Source: JADKAV01 sp963769435
Lineage (GTDB): Bacteria > Actinomycetota > Actinomycetes > S36-B12 > UBA10799
Reading direction: 5' to 3'
Assembly: GCA_963769435.1 (NCBI GenBank)
Contig: CAVYLN010000001.1
Coordinates: forward strand, 62,001 to 126,000
Length of the DNA: 64,000 nt
A program made the translations under genes and the position numbers. Shown one piece after another: positions 43,286 through 52,061 of this stretch. The notes below the pieces were generated by a model. The model did not search any database. It was not told the DNA's origin and saw nothing but the letters and a program-made list of their open reading frames with translations. Numbering within the stretch: the stretch's first letter is position 1; each line of letters begins with the position of its first letter.

Positions 43286-44284
43286 TCATGCACTGCGCCG
43301 GACCTGGCCCCGCAGCACCTCCATCGGAATGCCGTCGGTGAGCGAGGTCCACGTATCCGGCGGTAGCCCGTGCGACAGCGCGTCGGCCACCAGCGGGGCC
43401 AGGGTGTTGCGCGAATCCAGTTCCATGGCACGCTCTGCGGCCACCAAAGCCGAAGCGCCGTCCCCGTCGGCCCAGGCAGCCAGCGCCAGCGTGGCGGCGA
43501 CGGGCCCGGCATGAGTGTCGGGCAGATGGCGCAACGCGTACAGCAGCCGTGTTCGCACCTGGCGCAAGGGCTGTGCCAGAAGCGACTGCGGGCTCAGCAC
43601 TATCGCCAACAGCGGGTCGCGCACGTGACAATCGCTGCATGCGAGTGCCAGGCAGACCACATCCGCCGGTGTGAGATCCTCACTCCCCTGCAGTACGTCC
43701 ACCGCACTTCGCTCTAGCAGGTCCCGGGACCGTTCATAGTCGCCCTCGTGGGGTATCCCCCTGCGCAACTGCAGAAGTACGTGCGACGAGACCGCATCGG
43801 ATGCGGGCTCGAACTGGGCGAGCAACTCGTCGCGGTTGGCCAGGCAGGTCATCCCCTCCGCGACACACTGCGCGACGATCGGGTGGTCACGGACCTCCCG
43901 CATGTCGATCTCGTGCTCGTACGCCATGTCGTCAACGGCCAGAGTGCGTGCGGAAGCAGGTCCGATGATCAGCGAGGCGGCCACCTCAGTCACCGGAGTG
44001 AGCACCTTCGTCAACCAGGCGGACAGCTGCTTCACCAACTCCTCGGAAACGGAATCCGCGTATGCCAGAAGCAGCACGGTGGGTGGTGCGGGGTCCGGGA
44101 TACCGTTGATGATGCTCTGCATCCAACCGATCTCCGGGTACTGCGGCAGATCGACCCGGAGCACGAGGCTGCGGACCTCATCCCCGCCGCTGAACAGCAG
44201 GACCATCGAGTTCGTCGGAGTGAAACCGATCAGATAGGGCGTCGCAGCGATGGCAGCCTCGGGCGACGTGATGGAGATTCGCAT
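43286..44284 (-). CDS. DUF4192 family protein
   Basis: The 332-residue product starts at ATG 44284; upstream frame is not conserved in type. DUF4192 features are I-T-S-P-E-A-A-I-A-A-T-P-Y-L-I-G-F-T-P-T-N-S near the N-terminus, a central D-M-A-Y-E region, and Ala-rich helical repeats at the C-terminus (A-T-L-A-L-A-A-W-A-D-G-D-G-A-S-A-L-V-A-A-E-R-A). The gene lies upstream of sigA on the same strand, as in other actinobacteria. Function unknown. Confidence 0.9.
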   Translation of the reverse strand: MRISITSPEAAIAATPYLIGFTPTNSMVLLFSGGDEVRSLVLRVDLPQYPEIGWMQSIINGIPDPAPPTVLLLAYADSVSEELVKQLSAWLTKVLTPVTEVAASLIIGPASARTLAVDDMAYEHEIDMREVRDHPIVAQCVAEGMTCLANRDELLAQFEPASDAVSSHVLLQLRRGIPHEGDYERSRDLLERSAVDVLQGSEDLTPADVVCLALACSDCHVRDPLLAIVLSPQSLLAQPLRQVRTRLLYALRHLPDTHAGPVAATLALAAWADGDGASALVAAERAMELDSRNTLAPLVADALSHGLPPDTWTSLTDGIPMEVLRGQVRRSA

Positions 44285-44353
44285 GGACTCAGCCTCATCC
44301 GCACCGACCACGCCCACCAGATGCCCGACCACATCTGTGGATGGGCCGAACCT

Positions 44354-44632
44354 TCATCCAGAGGCGTAGTCGGCGGTGGCGATGGCCTCCGCACTCTGCG
44401 CGGCATCGAAGTCCTCAGACCCGGCGATGAGCGGCACGAACCCGACAAGCATCCCGTCGGCGAGAACCTGCGCCTCGAGCCCGGCCGCGGCATCTGCGTC
44501 CCATATCGCCTCCCGACCTCCGGGGAGCACCACGCGGATCGCACTGTTCTGCAGACCGGTGGGCTGCACATGGGCCATGATCCGCCTGCGACGAAGCAGT
44601 TCCACGATCTCCTCGGCGTCTGCGGGCTGCAT
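44354..44632 (-). CDS. Small hypothetical protein
   Basis: ATG 44632 has AGGAG four bases upstream. The 92-residue acidic protein contains an alpha/beta pattern (E-I-V-E-L-L-R-R-R-R-I-M-A-H-V-Q, S-A-I-R-V-V-L-P-G-G-R-E-A-I-W-D) and A-D-G-M-L-V-G-F-V-P-L. I do not recognise a family. It lies 69 bases upstream of DUF4192 on the same strand and may be cotranscribed. Confidence 0.6.
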   Translation of the reverse strand: MQPADAEEIVELLRRRRIMAHVQPTGLQNSAIRVVLPGGREAIWDADAAAGLEAQVLADGMLVGFVPLIAGSEDFDAAQSAEAIATADYASG

Positions 44633-44718
44633 CTCACTCCTGGCGCGGCGGTCGTCCGAAGATGGGGCAATCGTGCTGGCACGCTGGCCCCCCACGGAAT
44701 GTCTGATAGGACAAAGGT

Positions 44719-46725
44719 ATGCGTAGACCCGTCATCGCGCTCACGCTGCTGGCACTTGTCGCCGGCGTGTCGCCCGCGATCGCCGTGACCGGCTCGCCCT
44801 CCCCCGAGCCGGTGGCACCGGCCAGCAGCGCCGATGCTCGCATCGCCGCCCCCACGGATTCCGCCAGCCCCACGGATTCCGCCAGCCCCACGGATTCCGC
44901 CAGCCCCACGGATTCCACCAGCCCCACGGAGACGTCCTCCTCGACGCCATCCGCGTCCACCTCACCGACCCCCACAGAGAGTCCGTTCGCCGGACCGTAC
45001 GGGATTCCCATGCGACAGAACATCCGGGAGGACGCTTGGTGCCGGTTGCTGATCCCCAACAAGAAGGGGGACGCGGCTGAAGCAGACTCGATCATGGACG
45101 ACAACATCGTCGACCTGGGCCAATACGGCTACTACCGACTCTCGAAGAATCCCAACTGGAAACCCCAGCGCACGCTCGACTCCTCCGGCAATACCCACGT
45201 CAACGGTCTGTACTGGGCGACTCCGCTGCTCTACACCGGTGCCAGGCGCGGAGACACGCCGATGGTCAAACGGTTCTTCAGCCTCATCGGCGACTGGTTG
45301 GGCGACCACAAGAAGAAGAAGACCCGGACCTGGTCGGTCACCCAGCCGATCATCGCCGGTGAGAGGCTCTGGACGCTCACCTGCGCGTCAGACATCAGCA
45401 ACGGGTCCCGCTTCGTGAAAGCCACACGCAAGGAGGCGAACACCCAGATCAAGGCCTTCAAACTCGGTGGTGGCGTCAACAACACCGCGATCCACTCGCA
45501 GGGATCCGCCCTGGCCGCCTTCTGCTACCTCGGGGACCAGGAGAAGCGGGACCGCGCCGCCAACAACCTCAACCGACTGGCCGATTACCTGATCCTGGCC
45601 GACGGCAGCGACCGCGAGGGGTCTCCCTGGTACGCGTACTACACGCTGCGGCTACTGGAGAACCTCGCCCCGATCTACGCGCGCTGTGGGGTTTCGTACG
45701 ACCAGATCTATGCGGCCACGAAACGCCTCGAACACTTCCTGGCGGCTGCGGTCGACCCGAACTTCTACCTGGTGATGAAGGGCGACACCCATCGCGCACG
45801 GCTCACCCAGAAGTGGTTCGCGCCCGACTCCGAGGCCCGTTGGGCGGCGACACAGGGCGCAGAGGGCCAGCCCCCCGCCAACCTCTATGAGGTCTTCTCC
45901 GGGGGCTACGTCTTCGGCCGCAACAGTTGGACAGACGTGGATGGTCATCGCCCGTCGTTCTTCTCCGTTCGTGTCTCCAGGCCATATGTGACCGCGCACG
46001 TGCACAGCGATCTCGGCTCGGTCACGTTCAACAGCTATGGCGCGGAGTTCATCGGCGACCCGGGGCCCTACCGCTACGACAACTCCGCCATACGCGACTA
46101 CATGGTCAGCCGATCCGGACACAGCGTGATCCGCGTGATCGAGAAACCCAAGAAGAAGCCGAAGAAGGTCAAGAGGTCGAGCCTGGGTCTCGCGTCGTCA
46201 CCCATGGCCGCTTCAGCCGCCGCCTCCTCGGTGCTGTCAACGACCAGCGACCCCTACAACCGCACGTGTCTGAGAGACCGGACCTACACCGCAGCGGTGA
46301 TCAAGCGGTGCGTCTACTACGACACGGCCATCGACGGACTCGTGGTCGTCGACTCGGTGCGCGCCAAGAAGCGCATCCGGTTCGACCAGCGCTGGCAGAT
46401 CCCCAATGGAGTGAAAGTGAAGCGCGCCAAACGGGGCGCGATCCTGACCGCCGGCACTGCTCAGGCGCGGGTGAGGTTCAAGGGGGGCGGCGTCGTGCGA
46501 AAGTACCGGCCGAAAGGAAAGCGGCCCGATGGGTGGTTCACCAACGGATACGGGGAACTGGTCAAGGGCACGGTGCTGCAGCGAGGCAGGCTGCTCGCAA
46601 AGGGCAAGAAGCGCTCGTGGGTCACGGTGGTCGCAGCGGGCACGTCGACTCCGGGCATATCGGTGAAGGACTCAGCGGTCGCGGTGACCCGTGGGACCAC
46701 GACCACCACCTTCCCGCTGCCCTGA
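44719..46725 (+). CDS. Secreted heparinase II/III-like protein
   Basis: The 668-residue product has a signal peptide ending near A-I-A-V (residue 23), a Ser/Pro/Thr/Asp-rich repeat linker (residues 40-90) and an all-helical toroid-like region (residues about 95-370). A beta-sandwich domain follows with Y-V-F-G-R-N-S-W, T-A-H-V-H-S-D-L-G-S-V-T-F and G-D-P-G-P-Y-R-Y-D, the heparinase II/III C-terminal signature. The family cleaves uronic-acid polysaccharides by beta-elimination. The substrate and catalytic residues cannot be fixed from sequence alone. It converges with the sulfotransferase gene, 3 bases apart. Confidence 0.78.
   Translation: MRRPVIALTLLALVAGVSPAIAVTGSPSPEPVAPASSADARIAAPTDSASPTDSASPTDSASPTDSTSPTETSSSTPSASTSPTPTESPFAGPYGIPMRQNIREDAWCRLLIPNKKGDAAEADSIMDDNIVDLGQYGYYRLSKNPNWKPQRTLDSSGNTHVNGLYWATPLLYTGARRGDTPMVKRFFSLIGDWLGDHKKKKTRTWSVTQPIIAGERLWTLTCASDISNGSRFVKATRKEANTQIKAFKLGGGVNNTAIHSQGSALAAFCYLGDQEKRDRAANNLNRLADYLILADGSDREGSPWYAYYTLRLLENLAPIYARCGVSYDQIYAATKRLEHFLAAAVDPNFYLVMKGDTHRARLTQKWFAPDSEARWAATQGAEGQPPANLYEVFSGGYVFGRNSWTDVDGHRPSFFSVRVSRPYVTAHVHSDLGSVTFNSYGAEFIGDPGPYRYDNSAIRDYMVSRSGHSVIRVIEKPKKKPKKVKRSSLGLASSPMAASAAASSVLSTTSDPYNRTCLRDRTYTAAVIKRCVYYDTAIDGLVVVDSVRAKKRIRFDQRWQIPNGVKVKRAKRGAILTAGTAQARVRFKGGGVVRKYRPKGKRPDGWFTNGYGELVKGTVLQRGRLLAKGKKRSWVTVVAAGTSTPGISVKDSAVAVTRGTTTTTFPLP
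44850..44938 (+). repeat. 18-bp tandem repeat encoding SPTDSA
   Basis: About five units of AGCCCCACGGATTCCGCC lie in frame in the linker of the heparinase-like gene, the last ones diverging (T-S-P-T-E-T). Units abut with no spacers, so it is a coding low-complexity linker. Confidence 0.9.
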
Positions 46726-46728
46726 GGG

Positions 46729-47826
46729 CTATCCCCGTCGGTCACCACGGGCGTCTTTGGCCGCCATGGTCGCCAGCCCCATCAGCAGTTGGATCGCCAC
46801 GTCGACGGGCACTTCGTTGACCTCTGCGTCCTCGGGACCCGGCGCCGCGGGCACGATCAGGTCCTCGAGGTCACCCTGGATCGACACCCCGGAGTCACGA
46901 ATGCGTCCGATCGTCTCCCGGGTTCTCTCGTCGACTCGGCTCAGCGCCCACTGCGGGGTCCGGATGGCATGCTCATCCACGCCGGGCTGGCGTCCGTCGA
47001 CCAGACCCCACAGTGCTCCGCGCCGGATCCACTGGTGGTACTGCTGTGCCGGCATCGGGACCTTCTGTTCGATCTCGACGAGCCATTGCCGGACCAGCGC
47101 AGCTTCCTCATAACTCAAGGACCGATTGGTCTTCGTCACCACCCTGTGCAGGGTGTCTGGTTCGAGGCCGATGACCCGTTCGGCATCCCGCAGGATCCGC
47201 AGTGGATCGGAGGAGTCCACCACGATCACGGTGACTCGATCCGGGCCCACGATCGAAGCCCAGCGATCGATCAGCCCCGCATAGTCGAAACGTCCCCAGA
47301 AAGTGGAGTTCTTGCCCTCCAGCGTCTCGCGCAGCCACGTGTCATACGGCTTGACCACGCGCGACTTCGCGTGGCGCAACGGCCCCGGTAGCGGTTTCGG
47401 GGCACCGGACTTCAGCGACTGCTGCCAGGAACTGGGCAGGATCAGGGCAAGGGGGCGCAGCGTCAGCAGGACGCGGACTGTCTGCCGCCCCCCGAGGTCC
47501 GCCACGATCTTGGCGGCGAGGTCGGGCTCTGCGTCGGCGAACTGTTCGCTGGAAACGACCGCACGGTCCTTGCGACGTGCGACGCGGGCTGTGAACTTCT
47601 CCCACACCTCCGGTGGAACCGGCGGGTCGGACGGATGGGCGGTGGTGGAGATGCCCAGCGCCGAGCAGGAGGGGGTCCAGTGCGAAAACTTCTTGCCCGG
47701 GTACAGGACGCCTTGTGACTTCATCGACGACCTGGCCGCCGCCATGGACTGCTGCAAAGCTGTGGTCCCGGTCTTGGGGGGGCCGATGTGCAGCAGGACC
47801 TCACCGGATTGCAGCGTTGGATTCAC
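46729..47826 (-). CDS. Sulfotransferase family protein
   Basis: The 365-residue product has the 5'-phosphosulfate-binding loop near the N-terminus (L-L-H-I-G-P-P-K-T-G-T-T-A-L-Q, PAPS binding) and a probable 3'-phosphate motif around R-A-V-V-S-S-E-Q-F. Such enzymes move sulfate from PAPS to carbohydrate or lipid hydroxyls. GTG 47826 overlaps the GyrI-like stop as GTGA. It converges with the heparinase-like gene, suggesting sulfated polysaccharide handling; that is inference. Confidence 0.82.
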   Translation of the reverse strand: MNPTLQSGEVLLHIGPPKTGTTALQQSMAAARSSMKSQGVLYPGKKFSHWTPSCSALGISTTAHPSDPPVPPEVWEKFTARVARRKDRAVVSSEQFADAEPDLAAKIVADLGGRQTVRVLLTLRPLALILPSSWQQSLKSGAPKPLPGPLRHAKSRVVKPYDTWLRETLEGKNSTFWGRFDYAGLIDRWASIVGPDRVTVIVVDSSDPLRILRDAERVIGLEPDTLHRVVTKTNRSLSYEEAALVRQWLVEIEQKVPMPAQQYHQWIRRGALWGLVDGRQPGVDEHAIRTPQWALSRVDERTRETIGRIRDSGVSIQGDLEDLIVPAAPGPEDAEVNEVPVDVAIQLLMGLATMAAKDARGDRRG

Positions 47827-48293
47827 TGTTCATTCCCTGATCTCGGCTCCACCGGGAAACAGACTCTGGTCCTCGGCAGATCGACCTCTGGACCGTCCAG
47901 GTAACTCTCCCAGGGGTCCCCGCTCACCAGGAGGCCGTGTCGGGCGACCCACTCCATCACCGCATGGAACGCCTCCGGGAGTGCGTCATACGAACCCACG
48001 TGCACGGTGGACGCCACCTGCCCGGCCGGCAGGTCCCCCGACTCGAGGCGTCCAACAGCAGTCACCGAGCCCTGGAAGGGGACGCCCGCGGTCACCCGGA
48101 AGGTCTCCCCCTCGACCCGGTACCGCGCAAAGGGGGGGCCGGAGGCCATGATCCCCTGCGTCGCCAGGGCTTCGAAGATCTCCGCATAGGCTCCCCCGAG
48201 GAAACCCGGCACCGCGTCCCGGGCAAGGGTCTCCCGGATCACCGCGGCGTTCTGGGCATCCACTTGCTCGAGAATCACCTCATAGTCCACCAC
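47823..48293 (-). CDS. GyrI-like / AraC effector-binding domain protein
   Basis: The credible gene starts at GTG 48293 (or 48290), where the family's N-terminus V-V-D-Y-E-V-I-L-E-Q-V begins; the frame upstream overlaps nrdJ and its terminator. The 156-residue product has G-P-P-F-A-R-Y-R, L-P-A-G-Q-V-A-S-T-V-H-V-G-S-Y-D-A-L-P-E-A-F and W-E-S-Y-L-D-G-P-E-V-D, the SHS2-type small-molecule-binding domain without a DNA-binding part. Ligand unknown. It is translationally coupled to the sulfotransferase gene. Confidence 0.83.
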   Translation of the reverse strand: MVDYEVILEQVDAQNAAVIRETLARDAVPGFLGGAYAEIFEALATQGIMASGPPFARYRVEGETFRVTAGVPFQGSVTAVGRLESGDLPAGQVASTVHVGSYDALPEAFHAVMEWVARHGLLVSGDPWESYLDGPEVDLPRTRVCFPVEPRSGNEQ

Positions 48294-48410
48294 AACACTG
48301 TGCCAGGTATGTGATGCATGCGGGCCAAGGGCCCACGAGATCTCAGCGTCCGGCAGACAGACGGGAGCCCCACCCACCAGCACTGCAGTGGGTACCGGAG
48401 CGTACAAAGC

Positions 48411-48448
48411 CTGTGGGGTCCTCCACCTCGAGGTGAAGGACCCCACAG
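48411..48448 (-). terminator. nrdJ terminator: nested hairpin
   Basis: CTGTGGGGTCC pairs perfectly with GGACCCCACAG (11 bp), and within it CACCTC/GAGGTG pair again, separated by a small internal mismatch. The 38-base element begins 22 bases after the nrdJ stop in the direction of transcription. Confidence 0.75.
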
Positions 48449-48469
48449 ATTGCTCGGGAGAGTGTTCGA

Positions 48470-51304
48470 CTAGCTGCAACCGCTGGTCGAGCCGCAGCCC
48501 TCGCAGACATAGCAGGAACCAGCCGGACGCATCTTGATCCCGCAGGTCATGCACAGCGGCGCATCCGCCGTCTTGCCGGTGATCGCCTCCAGCAACTCCG
48601 CGGAGGAATGGACGGACGAAGGAACGCTGATGACACCTGCCTCATGAACCCTGGTGGGGGTGTCGAGGTCCTCCGGCTCGATCGGGGCGGCGGTCGGTGA
48701 GTCAGAGCCATGTCCGGCCGACTCGTCGAGCTGCCCCGCCCTCTCGTCCGCGGTGAAGATCCCCAGACCTGCCCGCTTCTCGTAGGGCAGATGATCAAGG
48801 GCCAGGCGCCGGAAGATGTAGTCCATCATGGACTGCGCCATCCGGATGTCCGGGTCGTCGGTCATTCCTGAGGGTTCGAACCGCATGTTCACGAACTTCG
48901 ACACGTACGCCTCGAGCGGCACGCCGTACTGCAGGGCGATGCTGATGGCGATCGAGAACGCGTCCATCACCCCGGCCAGAGTGGATCCCTGCTTGCCGAG
49001 CTTCAGGAAGACTTCCCCGAGCCCGTCATCGGGGTACGACCCAGCGGTCATGTAGCCCTCAGCGCCACCGACGCTGAACGAGATGGTCTGGCTCGGACGG
49101 ACCTTCGGCAGTCGCTTGCGGACGGGCCGGTGTTCGACCTCTGCCTCCACCACCGCCTGCTTCTTCTCGGCCTTGCCGTCGGACAGCGGCTGCCCGACCT
49201 TGCAGTTGTCGCGGTAGATGGCCAGCGCCTTCAGACCGGTCTTCCAGCCCTGGTAGTAGATCTCTTCCACTTCTTCGATGCTGGCGGACTCCGGCATGTT
49301 CACCGTCTTGGAGATCGCACCTGACAGGAAGGGCTGCACGGCTGCCATCATGCGCACGTGTCCCATCGGGCTGATGGCACGCTCACCCATCGCACAGTCG
49401 AACACCGAGTAGTGCTCCGGCTTCAGACCGGGTGCGTCGACCACGTGCCCGTGCTCGGCGATGTACTCGACGATCGCCTCGATGGTCTCCTCGGCGTAGC
49501 CGAGTTTGGCAAGTGCGCGCGGGATCGTCTGGTTGACGATCTGCATCGAGCCACCGCCGACGAGTTTCTTGAACTTGACCAGCGAGAAGTCCGGCTCGAT
49601 ACCCGTGGTGTCGCAGTCCATCATGAAGCCGATGGTGCCGGTGGGCGCGAGGACGCTGGCCTGCGCGTTGCGCCACCCGTTCTTCTCACCGATGGCATTG
49701 CCTTCCTGCCACGCAGCCGACGCCAACCGAAGCACATCCGCATCCAGGCTGGACACCGAACGCACGCTGTCTGTGGCTGCGGCATGCTTGCGCATGACCC
49801 GGGCGTGCGCCGTCGCGTTGCGACCGAATCCCTGATACGGACCCACCACGCCCGCCAGTTCCGCTGAACGCTTGTAGGCAGCGCCGGTCATGAGGCTCGT
49901 GATCGACCCGGCGAGTGCCCGGCCGGCGTCGGAGTCGTAGGCCAGACCACATGCCATCAGCAACGCGCCGAGGTTGGCGTACCCGATCCCGAGCTGACGG
50001 TAGTCCCGCGTGGTCTTCCCGATCGCTTCGGTCGGGAAGTCGGCGAAACAGATGGAGATGTCCATCGCCGTGATGATCATCTGCACTGCCTTGCTGAACT
50101 TCTCCGCGTCGAAGGATCCGTCGTCCTGCAGGAACTTGAGCAGGTTCAGTGAGGCAAGGTTGCAGGAACTGTTGTCCAGCGACATGTACTCCGAGCACGG
50201 GTTGGATGCCGTGATCCGGCCGGTCTCGGGATTTGTGTGCCAGTCGTTGATCGTGTCGTCGTACTGGATACCCGGGTCGGCGCAGGCCCACGCCGCCTCG
50301 GACATCTTGCGGAACAGTTTCTTCGCGTCGACGGTCTCGATCACTTCGCCTGTGGTGCGCGAGCGCAGCCCGAACTCCTCACTGGACTCGACCGCACGCA
50401 TGAACTCGTCAGACACCCGCACCGAGTTGTTCGCGTTCTGGTACTGAACACTGTTGATGTCTTTGCCGCCGAGGTCCATGTCGAAGCCGGCGTCCCGGAG
50501 GACCCGGATCTTCTCCTCTTCCCGGACCTTCGTCTCGATGAACTCCTCTACGTCCGGGTGGTCGACGTCGAGTACGACCATCTTTGCGGCCCGACGGGTC
50601 GCCCCACCCGACTTGATCGTCCCCGCCGACGCGTCGGCGCCCCGCATGAAGGACACGGGACCGGACGCGGTCCCTCCAGAGGATCGCAACAACTCCTTGC
50701 TGGATCGGATGCGGGAGATGTTGAGCCCCGCGCCGGAGCCACCCTTGAAGATGAGCCCCTCCTCGCGGTACCAGTTGAGGATCGAGTCCATGGTGTCGTC
50801 GACGGAGAGGATGAAGCACGCACTCACCTGCTGCGGTGCGGTCGTACCCACGTTGAACCACACCGGGGAGTTGAACGAGAACACCTGGTGCAACAGCATC
50901 CAGGTCAACTCCCGCTCGAAGACGTCGGCGTCCTTCTCGGTGGCGAAGTAGCCGTTCTCCTTACCCGACTTGACGTAGGTGAGCACGACCCGATCGATGA
51001 GCTGCTTGAGACTCCACTCGCGCTGATCGGTGCCCAGCGCCCCGCGGAAGTACTTGGTGGTGACGATGGTCGACGCGTTGATCGACCAGAACGCGGGGTA
51101 TTCGACACCACGCTGCTCGAAGACCACCTCATCGGTCTTCCAATTCGTCTGGACCACATCGCGACGTTCCCACTCGACCTCGTCGTACGGGTGCACACCG
51201 GGCGTGGTGAACAGCGGTTCGATCGTCAAACCTGTCGTCTGCACGGTCACCTCGGCCCCTTTCGCGCCCGCCGTTCGCGCCTTGGGAATGGACTGTTCGG
51301 TCAT
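48470..51304 (-). CDS. nrdJ: Adenosylcobalamin-dependent (class II) ribonucleotide reductase
   Basis: The 944-residue enzyme reduces ribonucleotides to deoxyribonucleotides with a B12-derived radical. The active-site region P-C-S-E-Y-M and N-L-A-S-L-N-L-L-K-F is visible. Other typical segments are F-S-F-N-S-P-V-W-F-N-V-G, F-K-G-G-S-G-A-G-L-N, A-P-T-G-T-I-G-F-M-M-D-C-D-T-T-G, and a C-terminal zinc/thiol motif (C-M-T-C-G...C-Y-V-C-E-G-C-G). ATG 51304 follows GGAGGG and overlaps the nrdR stop (ATGA). No cobalamin riboswitch was seen upstream. Confidence 0.97.
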   Translation of the reverse strand: MTEQSIPKARTAGAKGAEVTVQTTGLTIEPLFTTPGVHPYDEVEWERRDVVQTNWKTDEVVFEQRGVEYPAFWSINASTIVTTKYFRGALGTDQREWSLKQLIDRVVLTYVKSGKENGYFATEKDADVFERELTWMLLHQVFSFNSPVWFNVGTTAPQQVSACFILSVDDTMDSILNWYREEGLIFKGGSGAGLNISRIRSSKELLRSSGGTASGPVSFMRGADASAGTIKSGGATRRAAKMVVLDVDHPDVEEFIETKVREEEKIRVLRDAGFDMDLGGKDINSVQYQNANNSVRVSDEFMRAVESSEEFGLRSRTTGEVIETVDAKKLFRKMSEAAWACADPGIQYDDTINDWHTNPETGRITASNPCSEYMSLDNSSCNLASLNLLKFLQDDGSFDAEKFSKAVQMIITAMDISICFADFPTEAIGKTTRDYRQLGIGYANLGALLMACGLAYDSDAGRALAGSITSLMTGAAYKRSAELAGVVGPYQGFGRNATAHARVMRKHAAATDSVRSVSSLDADVLRLASAAWQEGNAIGEKNGWRNAQASVLAPTGTIGFMMDCDTTGIEPDFSLVKFKKLVGGGSMQIVNQTIPRALAKLGYAEETIEAIVEYIAEHGHVVDAPGLKPEHYSVFDCAMGERAISPMGHVRMMAAVQPFLSGAISKTVNMPESASIEEVEEIYYQGWKTGLKALAIYRDNCKVGQPLSDGKAEKKQAVVEAEVEHRPVRKRLPKVRPSQTISFSVGGAEGYMTAGSYPDDGLGEVFLKLGKQGSTLAGVMDAFSIAISIALQYGVPLEAYVSKFVNMRFEPSGMTDDPDIRMAQSMMDYIFRRLALDHLPYEKRAGLGIFTADERAGQLDESAGHGSDSPTAAPIEPEDLDTPTRVHEAGVISVPSSVHSSAELLEAITGKTADAPLCMTCGIKMRPAGSCYVCEGCGSTSGCS

Positions 51305-51837
51305 GTGCCCTCCTTATGGACAACAGTTGCGAGGGGCCGTTTGTGCCCTTCAGTGATGTCGATCGGTACTTCTTCCTGACGCCCGGCCTCAATGCGACTG
51401 GCTTTCAGCAAAGCGATTTCGTGTTCGAAGTCGGCCAGCGAATCGAACGATCGGTACACGGACGCGAATCGCAGATATGCCACCTCGTCCAGGTCCCGCA
51501 ACGGCCCGAGGATGGTCAAGCCGATCTCGTGGGCCGGCACTTCCGCGCACCCCGAGTCGCGCAGTGAATCCTCGACCTGCTGCGCGAGCACGGCCAACTC
51601 GTCGTCGGTCACGGGGCGGCCCTGACAGGCCTTGCGCACCCCACTGACGATCTTCGACCTGCGGAACGGTTCGACCACCCCTGAGCGCTTCACCACGTTC
51701 AGCGCCGCCACCTCGATGGTGGTGAATCGACGACTGCAGTGCGCGCACTGGCGTCGTCTGCGTACTGCCGCGCCGTCGTCGGCGAGCCGGCTGTCGACGA
51801 CTCGGGAGTCGTCGCCGCGGCAGAACGGGCAGTGCAT
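51301..51837 (-). CDS. nrdR: Transcriptional repressor NrdR
   Basis: The 178-residue ATP/dATP-sensing repressor of ribonucleotide reductase genes has an N-terminal zinc ribbon (M-H-C-P-F-C...C-A-H-C-S-R-R-F-T-T) and an ATP-cone (V-V-K-R-S-G-V-V-E-P-F-R-R-S-K-I). ATG 51837 has GGAGGT upstream. It is cotranscribed with nrdJ through the 4-base overlap, the standard actinobacterial nrdRJ operon. Confidence 0.97.
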   Translation of the reverse strand: MHCPFCRGDDSRVVDSRLADDGAAVRRRRQCAHCSRRFTTIEVAALNVVKRSGVVEPFRRSKIVSGVRKACQGRPVTDDELAVLAQQVEDSLRDSGCAEVPAHEIGLTILGPLRDLDEVAYLRFASVYRSFDSLADFEHEIALLKASRIEAGRQEEVPIDITEGHKRPLATVVHKEGT

Positions 51838-51874
51838 CACAACCTCCACAACGGGCAGGGAATTGCAGCGAATT

Positions 51875-51942
51875 GCACATCCTGTGGACGAATCGGCGGA
51901 CTACCTGGGGACAACCTGTGCCGAAACAACCACAATCTGTGG
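51875..51942 (-). promoter_or_regulatory. Three spaced CACA-N3-TGTG-type motifs upstream of nrdR
   Basis: Motifs lie at 51875-51887 (CACA-TCC-TGTG), 51909-51921 (ACA-ACC-TGT) and 51930-51942 (CCACA-ATC-TGTGG), with centres 34 and 21 bp apart. On the minus strand they read CCACAGRWTGTGG-like. They may be NrdR operator sites; they also contain 9-mers one mismatch from DnaA boxes (for example TCGTCCACA at 51883-51891). No clean -10/-35 was identified. Confidence 0.5.
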
Positions 51943-52061
51943 ATGAATAACAACGGTGTAACTACTACATGTGGTGGTAACCGTATGCGTCGCGTGCAGA
52001 GTGCGCAAGCACTTTGGGCACAGTGTCGGCAAATGCGTGTCGCCGGACCCGGGTCACGCCG

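Noticed and set aside
42811..43512. Separate Lys/Ala-rich histone-like protein upstream of sigA
   Set aside because: Correcting one base near 42950 joins it to sigA as the HrdB-type N-terminal extension.
50237..51379. 380-codon frame antisense to nrdJ
   Set aside because: It is the shadow of a complete class II RNR gene and shows no family features.
51304..51500. Cobalamin riboswitch for nrdJ
   Set aside because: nrdJ starts inside the nrdR stop, leaving no leader, and I found no B12-box-like sequence upstream of nrdR.
51875..51946. Replication origin, because of DnaA-box-like 9-mers
   Set aside because: Only three imperfect boxes are present, with no AT-rich unwinding region and no dnaA, dnaN or parAB genes nearby.
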